A stretch of DNA of 64,000 nucleotides from VRUE01 sp963703335. Its GTDB lineage: Bacteria; Actinomycetota; Thermoleophilia; Solirubrobacterales; 70-9. Every line of letters starts with the position of its first letter. Positions within the stretch are counted from its first letter, which is position 1. The stretch lies in NCBI GenBank assembly GCA_963703335.1, contig OY969812.1, forward strand, positions 1,674,001-1,738,000, read 5' to 3'. Positions 1-8,172 of the stretch are shown piece by piece. The notes under the pieces were generated by a model, which saw only the letters and a program-made list of their open reading frames with translations, was not told the DNA's origin and did no database searches. The position numbers were made by a program, and so were the translations under genes.

Positions 1-526
1 TATCGCCGACGCTCTGGCCGATCAAGGCCAACATCAGCACCCAGGGGATACAGCCTGCGAGGGTGTAGACGGTGAAGCGCCAGAACGGCATCTTCGCCAC
101 CCCGGCGGGGAGCGAGATGAAGGTGCGGACGATCGGCAGCATCCGCGAGAAGAAGACGGTTGCGGCGCCGTAGCGCTCGAACCAGTCGTCGGCCCACTTG
201 AGATGTTTGGGACTGATGTGGATCAGCTTGTTGCGCTCCAGCAGGTCGAGCCGGCCGTAGTAGCCGACCGCGTAGGCGATCCAGGAGCCGACGAGGTTGC
301 CGAGCACGCCGGCGGTGACGATCCCGAACATCGTCAGTTCGCCTTCGGAGACGCTGAAGCCGGCGAAGAGCATGATCGCCTCGCTGGGCACCGGAATGCA
401 GGCCGACTCGAGCGCCATCAGCAGGAAGACCGCGCCGACACCGGCGGAGCCGATGAAGTCGGTGGCGACGTTGACGATCGGGTCGACGATCTTGTCGGTG
501 ACGCTGGCGAAGAGGAAGAGAGGCAT
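1..526 (-). CDS. DedA family membrane protein (C-terminus beyond window)
   Basis: About 175 N-terminal residues are visible; the gene runs off the left edge. The motif ESACIPVPSE near residues 40-49 and the signature FSRMLPIVRTFISLPAG near 126-142 are diagnostic of the DedA/SNARE-associated (VTT domain) family, integral membrane proteins that in several bacteria act as undecaprenyl-phosphate or phospholipid flippases. Hydrophobic stretches lie around 28-38, 50-90 and 150-170. The start is the ATG at 526, giving MPLFLFASVT. The gene is divergent from the polysaccharide cluster that begins 57 bp away. A link to undecaprenyl-phosphate recycling for that cluster is attractive but is inference from position only. 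Confidence 0.9.
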   Translation of the reverse strand, partial: MPLFLFASVTDKIVDPIVNVATDFIGSAGVGAVFLLMALESACIPVPSEAIMLFAGFSVSEGELTMFGIVTAGVLGNLVGSWIAYAVGYYGRLDLLERNKLIHISPKHLKWADDWFERYGAATVFFSRMLPIVRTFISLPAGVAKMPFWRFTVYTLAGCIPWVLMLALIGQSVGD

Positions 527-583
527 TCGTGAAGCGGAGATTGTAGGCGGGAAGCCAGGCAGCATCTAAACTCGCCACGTTCC

Positions 584-2473
584 ATGCGCCGTCTGAACCA
601 TCCCGTCTACCGCAACCGGGTCCTCCAGGTATGCGCTGATGCGATCCTCGTCGCGCTCTCCTTCTACCTGGCGTTCCGGCTGCGCTTCCTCGACGACCCG
701 CATGGCCTGCCGGACCGCTACGCGACGCTCTTCGCCCAGTCGGTCGGCTTCGTCGTCGCCGGCAAGCTGATCGTCTTCGCCGCCTTCGGCATGTACCAGA
801 AGTGGTGGCGCTACGTCAGCGGCCGCGACTTCCTGCTGATCGTCCGCGCCGTCACCGTCGCGAGCGCGATCCTCGTTGTCGCCTTCACGGTGCTGCGGCC
901 CTTCGCCCACAATTTGCCGCGCTCGGTCGCAGTGATGGATTTCTTGCTCACCCTGATGCTGATCACCGGGGCGCGACTGGCGGTGCGCCTGATCGTTGAA
1001 CGGCCCTCGCGTTCGGCCCGCGTCCCCAAGCACAGGGTGCTCGTGATCGGCGCCGGCTCGGGCGGCCAGATGGTGGTCCGCGAGCTGCAGCTCAATCCAG
1101 ATCTCGGAGCCACCGCGATCGGCTTCCTCGACGATGACCCGCGCAAGCGCGGCATGCGCATGCTCGGCCTCAAGGTCCTGGGCTCGACCAAGCAGATCGA
1201 CAAGGTCCTCGACGAGACCCAGCCCGACGAGGTGGTGATCGCGATTCCGTCGGCTCCCGGCACGCTGCGGGCCAAGGTCGTTACTGCCTGCCGCGATCGG
1301 GAGATTCGCGTCCGCACCCTGCCGACGGTGTTCGAGCTGCTGCGCGGCGGCGTACAGCTCAACAAGCAGCTGCGTGAGGTGCGGGTCGAGGACGTGCTCG
1401 GCCGCGACCCGATCGTGCGCGAGCTCGACCGGGTCGGCGCCTACCTGCGCGACCGCATCGTCCTCGTCACCGGCGCCGGCGGTTCGATCGGTTCCGAGCT
1501 CTGCCGCCAGATCGCCCAGGTCAAACCGCGGCTGCTGGTGATGCTCGACCACGCCGAGGACAACCTCTTCCAGATCGACCGCGAAATGGTCGAGGAGCGC
1601 CATTTCACCAACGTCGAGTCGGTGCTCGCCGACTGCAAGGAGCCGGGCCGGATGCTGGAGACGATGCAGCGCTTCAAGCCCAGTGTCGTCTTCCACGCCG
1701 CCGCCTACAAGCACGTGCCGCTGATGGAGGCCAACCCGCTCGAGGCGGTGCGCAACAACGCGATCGCGACCCGGATCACGGCCGAGACCGCCGCCGCCTC
1801 CAACGTCGAGCGCTTCGTACTGATCTCAACCGACAAGGCGGTCAACCCGAAAACCGTGATGGGGGCCTCGAAGGCGATGGCCGAGTGGATCGTCGAGTCG
1901 GCCGGCCGCAAGCATCCGGGGACCCGCTTCGCCAGCGTCCGCTTCGGCAACGTGCTCGCCTCCTCGGGCAGCGTCGTGCCGATCTTCCGCAGCCAGATCG
2001 AGCGCGGCGGGCCGGTCACCGTCACCCACCCGGAGATGACTCGTTACTTCATGACGATTCCCGAGGCGGTGCAGATGGTGATCCGGGCGGGTGACATCGG
2101 CGCCGGCAAGGGCGAGGTCTTCGTGCTCGACATGGGCGAGCCGGTGCGGATCGTCGATCTCGCCCACAACATGATCCGCCTTGCCGGCTACGAGCCCGAA
2201 ACCGACATAGCGATCGAGTTCACCAAACCGCGGCCGGGGGAGAAGCTGCATGAGGAACTCTTTGGCTTCGCCGAGAGCGGGCAGCCAACCGCGGCAAGAC
2301 GGATACAGCGAGCCGTGCGCGAGACCCCGCTCGATCCCGACTGGATCGAGACGACGCTGAACTCGCTTGAGCACCTGGTGCTGGCCGGAGACGAGGCTAA
2401 TCTGGCCCAGCGTGTCGTCGAGATGATCACCGCCCCCGGCGGTGACGCGGCGGCAGTCGTCTACGACGAGTAG
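584..2473 (+). CDS. CapD/WbpM-type nucleoside-diphosphate-sugar dehydratase, membrane anchored
   Basis: 629 residues, the usual length of long-form WbpM/PglF/CapD enzymes. Four predicted transmembrane helices lie in residues 14-130, a first Rossmann fold begins at VLVIGAGSGG (152-161), and the catalytic SDR domain begins at TGAGGSIG (296-303). The active-site segment STDKAVNPKTVMGASK (415-430) has Met where classical SDRs have Tyr, with Lys430 retained, as in the SMK class of 4,6/5,6-dehydratases acting on UDP-GlcNAc-like substrates. It probably makes the first dedicated sugar precursor of the surface glycan whose other genes follow on the same strand. Exact substrate and product stereochemistry cannot be read from sequence. 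Confidence 0.93.
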   Translation: MRRLNHPVYRNRVLQVCADAILVALSFYLAFRLRFLDDPHGLPDRYATLFAQSVGFVVAGKLIVFAAFGMYQKWWRYVSGRDFLLIVRAVTVASAILVVAFTVLRPFAHNLPRSVAVMDFLLTLMLITGARLAVRLIVERPSRSARVPKHRVLVIGAGSGGQMVVRELQLNPDLGATAIGFLDDDPRKRGMRMLGLKVLGSTKQIDKVLDETQPDEVVIAIPSAPGTLRAKVVTACRDREIRVRTLPTVFELLRGGVQLNKQLREVRVEDVLGRDPIVRELDRVGAYLRDRIVLVTGAGGSIGSELCRQIAQVKPRLLVMLDHAEDNLFQIDREMVEERHFTNVESVLADCKEPGRMLETMQRFKPSVVFHAAAYKHVPLMEANPLEAVRNNAIATRITAETAAASNVERFVLISTDKAVNPKTVMGASKAMAEWIVESAGRKHPGTRFASVRFGNVLASSGSVVPIFRSQIERGGPVTVTHPEMTRYFMTIPEAVQMVIRAGDIGAGKGEVFVLDMGEPVRIVDLAHNMIRLAGYEPETDIAIEFTKPRPGEKLHEELFGFAESGQPTAARRIQRAVRETPLDPDWIETTLNSLEHLVLAGDEANLAQRVVEMITAPGGDAAAVVYDE

Positions 2474-2488
2474 CCTCTCGCAGCCACC

Positions 2489-2653
2489 TGATGCCCTGCC
2501 TCATGACGTCAGACCGCAAATGACGGACCCAGCTCACCGCCATACTGCGTCCTCAGTCGCCCGAATAGCGTTGCTATTCGGGCTCCCTGCGTCCTTGTCT
2601 GGCGGCGCCTGGGTCTCGTCATTTCCCGGCCCACGTCATGAGGCAGGGCATCA
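2489..2653. repeat. Long palindromic element A with 21-bp perfect arms
   Basis: The left arm 2489-2509 (begins TGATGCCCTGCC) is perfectly complementary to the right arm 2633-2653. Inside, the stem continues imperfectly (ATGACG/ACCCAG blocks on both sides), and an 11-bp apical stem GCCCGAATAGC / GCTATTCGGGC closes on a 3-nt loop (2559-2583). The right arm touches the GTG start of the next gene, so its AGGCAGGG segment may act as ribosome binding site. The core segment GCTCCCTGCGTCCTTG (2582-2597) recurs exactly in the element at 10421-10520 although the arms there are unrelated. Confidence 0.9.
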
Positions 2654-3421
2654 GTGGAGTTGATCAAGGAAATCGGCGCCTTCGCAGGCCTGGCTGCGTT
2701 TCTGGGCCTTGCCGTCCTTGCCATGCTCGCCTTCTCGCAGGGGCGCGACCTACGGCGCCTGCGCGAGTGGGCCGGCTCAGCGCCGGAGCGAGACAGCGAG
2801 CGCAAGGACTCCACGTCGGCTGCCGCCGCCAAACGCGCCGAGGAGCTGCGCGCGCTCGAGCAGGCGCGCACGGCCGAGCGCGAGGCGTTGGACGAGCGCG
2901 AGGAGCGCCGCCGCCGCCGCGACGCGGGCTTGCCCGAGCTGACCCGCGGGGAGCGTCTTCGCGCCGGACTCTCCAGCTTCGGCAGCCACCTCGCCGAACC
3001 GCGCTACCTCATCGCCATCTTCGTCGTCGGGCTTCTCGTCGCCGCCGGCGCGGTCTACCTGGTCACGCAGGGCTCCGACTCGGCCGACGGGAAGGGTGGC
3101 AAGACGAAGTCGGCAAAGGCGACCAAGCCGGCCGAAATCGAAGTGACGGTGCTCAACGGCACCGCCGTGCCTGGACTCGCCGCCGAATTCGGCGACGAAG
3201 TCGAGGGCAAGGGATTCCAGCTTGGCGCCGTCACGAACAGCAGCACCAGCTTCACCGACAGCGTCGTCATGTTCGCTCGCGGCCATGCGCCGGAGGCGCG
3301 TCGGGTCGCCAAGGCGCTTGGCATCTCGGAAGTGCGCTTGATGACGTCCGACATCGAATCGGTGTCCGGCGGCGCACCGGTCTCGGTAATCGTCGGCGAG
3401 GACAATGCCGCGAGCGGCTAG
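2654..3421 (+). CDS. LytR C-terminal (LytR_C) domain membrane protein
   Basis: 255 residues. There is a short N-terminal hydrophobic segment (about 8-28), then a charged, coiled-coil-prone region rich in Glu/Arg/Ala (50-95), a transmembrane helix near 120-138, and a C-terminal extracytoplasmic LytR_C domain (about 157-250) starting VTVLNGTAVPGLA with the family pattern of a short strand, Asn-Gly turn and alternating repeats. LytR_C domains are usually attached to LCP wall-polymer ligases; here no LCP domain is present. The GTG start directly follows palindromic element A. The next gene overlaps by 17 bp, so the two are co-translated. Position suggests a cell-envelope role. Confidence 0.8.
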   Translation: MELIKEIGAFAGLAAFLGLAVLAMLAFSQGRDLRRLREWAGSAPERDSERKDSTSAAAAKRAEELRALEQARTAEREALDEREERRRRRDAGLPELTRGERLRAGLSSFGSHLAEPRYLIAIFVVGLLVAAGAVYLVTQGSDSADGKGGKTKSAKATKPAEIEVTVLNGTAVPGLAAEFGDEVEGKGFQLGAVTNSSTSFTDSVVMFARGHAPEARRVAKALGISEVRLMTSDIESVSGGAPVSVIVGEDNAASG

Positions 3422-3911
3422 CCGCTGGGCCGGCCTCGTCTTCGCCCTCCTCGTCCTCGCCACGCTCGCCGCCTTCGCCTGGTCGCAGCGGTTGAAGCGC
3501 GACCCGCTCGTCGTCGATCGCGTCACCTTCATCCCCGTGCCGCGCCTCCATCCCCAGGCGCCGCCGGTCCACGGCTTCACCCCAAACGGCGACTGCCGCT
3601 ACGACCGCATTCGCATCCGCTTTCGCACGACGCAGTCCGATCGGGGCACCGTCCAGGTGGTGAAGCCCGGCGGCAAGCTGATCGTCACCCTCGCCCGCGA
3701 CACCTACCTCAAGCGCTACCGCTTCCACACCTTCTACTGGGACGGCCGCAGCCGCAACGACGGCATCGCTCCCCCCGGCCGCTACAAGCTCCGCGTCAAA
3801 TTGCTCGATCAGGACCGCGTGCTGGTGCCGCCGGGATCGATGCATCTGCACCGGGCGCAGCAGAATCCGCGTTCGAGTTGCCGGCGCTCCGGGGCGGAAG
3901 GCAAGCGGTGA
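3405..3911 (+). CDS. Membrane-anchored FlgD-Ig-like domain protein
   Basis: 168 residues: an N-terminal signal-anchor (about 8-26), then a single FlgD-type Ig-like/CHU_C-like fold: FTPNGDCRYDRIRI (about 58-71), a central strand region, and FYWDGRSRNDGIAPPGRYKLRV (about 109-130, quoted in part as WDGRSRNDG and PPGRYKLRV). Such domains are structural beta-sandwiches exposed outside the membrane. The start overlaps the LytR_C gene and the stop overlaps the GTG of the following polymerase, so it belongs to the same polysaccharide operon. Its biochemical role is unknown. Confidence 0.72.
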   Translation: MPRAASRWAGLVFALLVLATLAAFAWSQRLKRDPLVVDRVTFIPVPRLHPQAPPVHGFTPNGDCRYDRIRIRFRTTQSDRGTVQVVKPGGKLIVTLARDTYLKRYRFHTFYWDGRSRNDGIAPPGRYKLRVKLLDQDRVLVPPGSMHLHRAQQNPRSSCRRSGAEGKR

Positions 3912-5587
3912 GCGACGTCCTCGCCGGCTTCGGCCTGGTCGTCGCTGCCATCGCCGCGGCAGGCGCGATCCTGCTCCCCGCTGGCCGCCCACGCTCGCTG
4001 GCGATGCTCGCCGCACTCATCCTCTTCCCCGCCCTCATCCTCGGCGACCAGTGGCACTCCCACCAGATAGCCGACCTCCGCGACCACCCCTCCCGCCTGA
4101 TCGCCCTCGGCCTCCTCGCGATCGCCGTCTCTGGCGCGCTCGCATATGCCTTCAACCGCTGGTCCTTGCTGCTTCCGCTGGCCATCGTTGCGGCCCTGCC
4201 GTTTCGCGTGCCGCTGGAGGCGGGAGGAGATACCGCGAACCTGCTGGTGCCGCTGTACCTGGTGATCGCGGGGGGAGTTCTCTCAGCGGCATTTGGCGAG
4301 TGGCAGGAGGGCAGGGGGGTCAATCTGGGCGCTGGGTTTTTCGCCGGGCGGGGGTCTTCTCTCGCCGAGTCAGCTGTGCGAAAAACAGGACGCCGCACCC
4401 AGATTGACCCCCCTGCCCTGCTGCCATACGTCCTTGCCGGGTTCGTTCTTCTCTACGCGCTGCAGGTTCTCTACTCGCCCGATTTTTCGAAAGGGTTGCA
4501 GAACGTTTGCTTCTTTTTCGTTCCGTTCAGCTTGGTGTACGGGCTGCTGAAGGATGTCACTTGGGATCGGAGGCTTCTGACCCTGACGCTTTGGGTGATT
4601 GGGATCGAGGCGGTGTGCTTCGTCTTGATTGGCACGGTTGAGTGGGCCACACGGAGCTTGTTCTGGAACGACCAGGTGATCCGCTCGAACGAATTCCACA
4701 CCTACTTCCGGGTGAACTCAGTGTTCTGGGACCCGAACGTCTACGGCAGGTACCTGTCCCTGGTTGCTGTCGTGACGATGAGCACGCTGCTTTGGGCCCG
4801 CGAACGCCGAACGCTCTCACTGCTCACCGCTCTCATCGCAGTGCTGTGGATCGGGCTGGTGCCAACCTTCTCGCAGTCGAGCTTCGCCGCGCTGCTGGCA
4901 GGCCTGGTGGTGCTGGCAGCACTGCGCTGGAGTCTCAAGTGGACGGCCATAGCTGCTGTAGCTGGCGTTGCGGCCACGATGCTCATTGTCACCATTGCGG
5001 GAAGCTTCAGCTTCGATCGAATCAACATCGACACCAGCGGCCGCGCAAACCTCGTCTCCGGCGGCATCCACCTCTTCGCCCAAAGACCTCTGTACGGCTA
5101 CGGATCGGGAAGCTTCCCCAAGGCTTACCGCGAGCACGTCGAGACCCGCAAAGCTCCAGTCTCCATCTCCCATACGGAGCCCGTGACAATCGCCGCCGAG
5201 CAGGGGTCGCTCGGCGCAGCCGCCTATCTAGCTCTCGTAGTAACAGCGCTCTGGACGATGGCCTCGAGCCTACGTCCCTCTTTGCTCGGCGTAACGGCGT
5301 CTCGCGCGGGTGGCGTGGGGGTGGGGGGGGTCGAGGACAGCCCGTGGACTGCCCGCAGTGCCCCCCCCACCCCCATGACAGGACCCGCGCGCCACTCCCC
5401 ATCGCCCCCTACGGCGACAGGACCCGCGCGCCAAACACCAATAGCCCGAGCAGCAGTACTCGCAACCTTCGTCGCCCTAATCGTCCACACGATGGCCTAC
5501 GCCGGCTTCTTCGAGGACCCCATCACCTGGGTCCTACTTGCCGTCGGCGCTTCCCTGGCAGCCGCCCGTCAACGTAGTCTCGCCTGA
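3908..5587 (+). CDS. O-antigen ligase / polysaccharide polymerase (Wzy_C-like)
   Basis: About 559 residues from the GTG at 3908, chosen because it forms a GTGA overlap with the preceding stop. Many hydrophobic helices with a large periplasmic loop containing RINIDTSGRANLVSGG and LYGYGSGSFPKAYREH, typical of the Wzy_C/WaaL superfamily that polymerises lipid-linked oligosaccharides or ligates glycan to an acceptor. Two palindromic DNA segments lie inside the frame: 4308-4419 adds a stretch GRGVNLGAG...RRTQIDPPALLP in the N-terminal third, and 5303-5433 adds a Pro/Thr-rich stretch before the last helices. Neither breaks the frame. The second lies in a predicted loop. Confidence 0.85.
   Translation: MSDVLAGFGLVVAAIAAAGAILLPAGRPRSLAMLAALILFPALILGDQWHSHQIADLRDHPSRLIALGLLAIAVSGALAYAFNRWSLLLPLAIVAALPFRVPLEAGGDTANLLVPLYLVIAGGVLSAAFGEWQEGRGVNLGAGFFAGRGSSLAESAVRKTGRRTQIDPPALLPYVLAGFVLLYALQVLYSPDFSKGLQNVCFFFVPFSLVYGLLKDVTWDRRLLTLTLWVIGIEAVCFVLIGTVEWATRSLFWNDQVIRSNEFHTYFRVNSVFWDPNVYGRYLSLVAVVTMSTLLWARERRTLSLLTALIAVLWIGLVPTFSQSSFAALLAGLVVLAALRWSLKWTAIAAVAGVAATMLIVTIAGSFSFDRINIDTSGRANLVSGGIHLFAQRPLYGYGSGSFPKAYREHVETRKAPVSISHTEPVTIAAEQGSLGAAAYLALVVTALWTMASSLRPSLLGVTASRAGGVGVGGVEDSPWTARSAPPTPMTGPARHSPSPPTATGPARQTPIARAAVLATFVALIVHTMAYAGFFEDPITWVLLAVGASLAAARQRSLA
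4308..4419. repeat. Palindromic element D inside the polymerase gene
   Basis: 22-bp perfect arms 4308-4329 (contains GGGGGGTCAATCTGGG) and 4398-4419, an inner 9-bp stem GTTTTTCGC (4336-4344) / GCGAAAAAC (4378-4386) and a 33-nt apex. The whole element is translated in frame within the 3908-5587 gene. The outer-arm-plus-inner-TTTTTCG layout resembles the intergenic element at 7134-7246. Confidence 0.9.
5303..5433. repeat. Compound palindrome and direct repeat E inside the polymerase gene
   Basis: A 15-bp perfect inverted repeat TGGGGGTGGGGGGGG (5316-5330) / complement (5361-5375) is nested in a 9-bp outer pair CGCGCGGGT (5303-5311) / ACCCGCGCG (5383-5391). The segment GACAGGACCCGCGCGCCA occurs twice as a direct repeat (5377-5394 and 5416-5433). 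The reading frame stays open and encodes a Gly/Pro/Thr-rich insert before the last membrane helices. The G-run could also fold as a G-quadruplex. Confidence 0.85.
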
Positions 5588-5590
5588 CGC

Positions 5591-7132
5591 GTGTCGGGAT
5601 ACCTCCGCCGCCTAGCAACGACCGGCGCTGCCTACACGGCGGCGAGCATCGTCTCGAAGCTGATCGCGGTAGCGCTGCTGCCGCTCTACACGCGCTACCT
5701 GACCCCGCTCGACTACGGCGCCGCCGAGGTGATGTTCGCCGGGGTCGTCTTGGTCAGCATCGTCGTCCGCCTCGGCATGATCGAGGCGCTGCTGCGCTTC
5801 TACTACAAGGAGGACGAGGACCCGGCCCGCGTCGTCGCGACCTCCTTCGCGGCGCTCTTCTGGTTCGCCACGGCCGCGGCGCTGATCGCCTTGCCCTTCG
5901 CCGAGCCGATCTCCGAAGCGCTGCTGGACGAATCCGCGGCGGACCTGGCGCGGATCTCGATCGGCGGCCTCTGGGTGCTGACGATGATTGAGTACCTGCT
6001 CACCATCTTCCGCCTCGAAGAGCGCGCCCGCGCCTTCTTCGTCACCACGATCCTCAACGTGCTGGCGGCGATCAGCCTCACGGTGATCCTTGTCGTCGGC
6101 GCCGAAGAGGGAGCCCGCGGTCTCTTGATCGGCAGCTACGCCAGTGGCGCCGTCTTCGTCGTCGCGCTGATCTTCGTCCACCGCCGCCGGCTCTCACTCC
6201 GCTTCGAGCGTCCCCTGCTGCGGCGCCTACTGCGTTTCGGCCTGCCGACGATGCCAGCCGAGCTCTCGCTCTACGCGCTCAACTTCGTCGATCGGATCAT
6301 CATCGTCCGCTCCCTTGGCCTCGCCGAGGCGGGTCTCTACTCGCTCGCGGTCAAGTTCGCCCAGGGCGTCAACGTCCTCGTCCGCGGCTTCCAGCTGGCC
6401 TGGCCGCCGCTCGCCTACTCGATCCGCGACGACGGCGAGGCGCGCCGCGTCTACGCCGCTGTGGTCACCTGGTTCGTCGCCGGCTGCGCCTTCGTCGTCG
6501 CCGGCATGTGGCTGCTCTCCCGCTGGATCGTCCGCATCCTCGCTGACCCCAAATTCTTCGACTCCTACGAAGCGATCGGCCTGATCGCCACCGGCGTCAC
6601 CCTCTACGCCCTCTACATGGTCCTCGTCGTCATCCTCGGCCGCATCGGCCGCACGGAGTTCAACTTCCCCGCAACCGCCGCCGCCCTCGCCGCCAACGTC
6701 GCCCTCAACCTCATCCTCGTCCCGCCCCTGGGAATCGTCGGCGCCGGCCTCGCCCTAGTCGCCTCCTACCTCGTCGTACTCACACTGATGTACAGCTTCA
6801 CCCAACGCCTCTTCCCCGTCCCTTATGAATGGGGCCGCCTCGCCAAGGTCGTCTTCGTCTCCGTGGCCCTCGTCGGCATCGGCGAGCTCTTGCTCCCCAC
6901 GGATGGTTTCGCCGGCCTGATCCTTCGCGTCGTCCTATGGCTGGTTTACCCCCTCGCGCTTCTTGCAACCGGCTTCTTCACGTCAGGCGAGCGCCGCTTG
7001 CTCGCACGTTTGCGTCACCCCAGCGAGTTGGTCGCTGCCCTTCGTGCCCTGCGTCCTACCGGGGATGCTGCCGCCGGCAGCATCCCCGAGACCTACGAGG
7101 CTGAGCTGATGGACGAGGACGCACGCCGGTAG
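5591..7132 (+). CDS. Lipopolysaccharide/oligosaccharide flippase, Wzx/MATE-like (MOP superfamily)
   Basis: 513 residues with about 14 hydrophobic helices. The N-terminus GAAYTAASIVSKLIAVALLPLYTRYLTP, read here as the segment SKLIAVALLPLYTRYLTP, is typical of polysaccharide biosynthesis (PF01943) flippases that turn undecaprenyl-linked oligosaccharides across the membrane. GTG start at 5591, three bases after the polymerase stop, so it is in the same operon. It most likely supplies lipid-linked repeat units to the upstream polymerase. The last about 30 residues are a polar cytoplasmic tail. Confidence 0.9.
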   Translation: MSGYLRRLATTGAAYTAASIVSKLIAVALLPLYTRYLTPLDYGAAEVMFAGVVLVSIVVRLGMIEALLRFYYKEDEDPARVVATSFAALFWFATAAALIALPFAEPISEALLDESAADLARISIGGLWVLTMIEYLLTIFRLEERARAFFVTTILNVLAAISLTVILVVGAEEGARGLLIGSYASGAVFVVALIFVHRRRLSLRFERPLLRRLLRFGLPTMPAELSLYALNFVDRIIIVRSLGLAEAGLYSLAVKFAQGVNVLVRGFQLAWPPLAYSIRDDGEARRVYAAVVTWFVAGCAFVVAGMWLLSRWIVRILADPKFFDSYEAIGLIATGVTLYALYMVLVVILGRIGRTEFNFPATAAALAANVALNLILVPPLGIVGAGLALVASYLVVLTLMYSFTQRLFPVPYEWGRLAKVVFVSVALVGIGELLLPTDGFAGLILRVVLWLVYPLALLATGFFTSGERRLLARLRHPSELVAALRALRPTGDAAAGSIPETYEAELMDEDARR

Positions 7133-7133
7133 T

Positions 7134-7246
7134 GGGCCGATCCCGGTAGGGGTGGAACGTCTTGTACTTTTTCGTCGCGCGCTCCGGGCGACAGCCCAAT
7201 CCGCTCCACCGAAAAAGTTAAGTGGAACCCCTACCGGGATCGGCCC
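7134..7246. repeat. Palindromic element C between convergent genes
   Basis: 20-bp perfect arms GGGCCGATCCCGGTAGGGGT (7134-7153) and 7227-7246, plus an inner 9-bp stem ACTTTTTCG (7166-7174) / CGAAAAAGT (7210-7218) around a 35-nt apex. It begins two bases after the flippase stop and contains the TAA stop (7218-7220) and about nine terminal codons of the glycosyltransferase on the other strand. It may act as a bidirectional terminator. Confidence 0.9.
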
Positions 7247-8156
7247 GGTCCCGAATGCTCGTCCCTCGGCCCGGCCAAAGCGCTTGCCGCGCATGGGCCC
7301 AGTAGACCTTGGCGGGCTGGCTTGGCAAAACCGTTGCCACCAGCGCCCGAACCCCGTAGGACCACGCGGTGAGAATCCGGACCATCAGCGCCGCTGCGAC
7401 CCCATGGTGCTTGCGCATGTAGAGATCGCGGTTGCGGTGGAATTCGACGATGCGGGGGAGACCCTTGGCGAGGTCGGTGGAGAGCTGGTCGTGGTGGACG
7501 GCTGTGGCGGCGGGGACGAAGAGGCTGTGCCAGCCTGCTTCGGCAAGGCGCTTGGCGAAGTCGCACTCGTCGTAATAGACGAAGAAATCGGGGTCCATGT
7601 AGCCGACCGCGGCCGCCGCTTCGCGGCGGACCAGCAGGGCACTTGATTGCGCCCAGTCAACCTGGCGGGCCCGATCGCTCTTGCTCTGCACTGTTAGCCA
7701 GCGGTGCAGGAAGAGCGCTCCGGCAAAGGCCGTGCCGACGCCCGGGAAGCGCCAGGCGCAGGGGACGGGGGCGCCGTCGGGGTTCAAGAGTTGGGGTGTC
7801 GCGGCGGCGGCTCTCGGATCGGCGTCAAGGGCCGCCAGCAGCGCGGCTGCCGCCCCCGGCTGCAGCTCAGAGTCCTCGTTGAGCAGCAGGCAGTAGCGGC
7901 CGACCGCCTCGCGCATCAGGGTCGAGTCGTTCTCGGCCTTGCCGGCGCGTCGCTCCAGCGCAATCAGGCGAATCTCGCCGCCCCGGGCGCGCACGGCATC
8001 CGCCGAACCGTCCGTGGATGTGTTGTCGAGAACCAGGATCTCCCGCTCGACCCCCAGGGGATGCGTGCGCTCGATCGCGTCGAGGCAGGCGAGCAGGTAC
8101 TCGCGGCCGTTCGTGTTCACGACGCAGTAGGAGAGCGTGGGCGCCACCGCAGTCAC
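7218..8156 (-). CDS. Glycosyltransferase family 2 (rhamnosyltransferase-like)
   Basis: About 312 residues. GT-A fold: TLSYCVVNTNGREYLLACLDAI in pieces (CVVNTNGREYLL), LVLDNTSTDGSADAVR (nucleotide-sugar binding), LLLNEDSELQPGA with the NED in place of DxD, and FVYYDECDFAKRLAEAGW near residue 205, as in WcaA/RfbF-type family 2 inverting transferases. The start is placed at GTG 8156, because the ATG at 8207 would overlap the divergent neighbour. The C-terminal residues RADPGRGST are encoded by the arm of palindromic element C, so the original C-terminus has probably been replaced. Confidence 0.87.
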   Translation of the reverse strand: MTAVAPTLSYCVVNTNGREYLLACLDAIERTHPLGVEREILVLDNTSTDGSADAVRARGGEIRLIALERRAGKAENDSTLMREAVGRYCLLLNEDSELQPGAAAALLAALDADPRAAAATPQLLNPDGAPVPCAWRFPGVGTAFAGALFLHRWLTVQSKSDRARQVDWAQSSALLVRREAAAAVGYMDPDFFVYYDECDFAKRLAEAGWHSLFVPAATAVHHDQLSTDLAKGLPRIVEFHRNRDLYMRKHHGVAAALMVRILTAWSYGVRALVATVLPSQPAKVYWAHARQALWPGRGTSIRDRADPGRGST

Positions 8157-8172
8157 GATAATCGTCGGCCTG

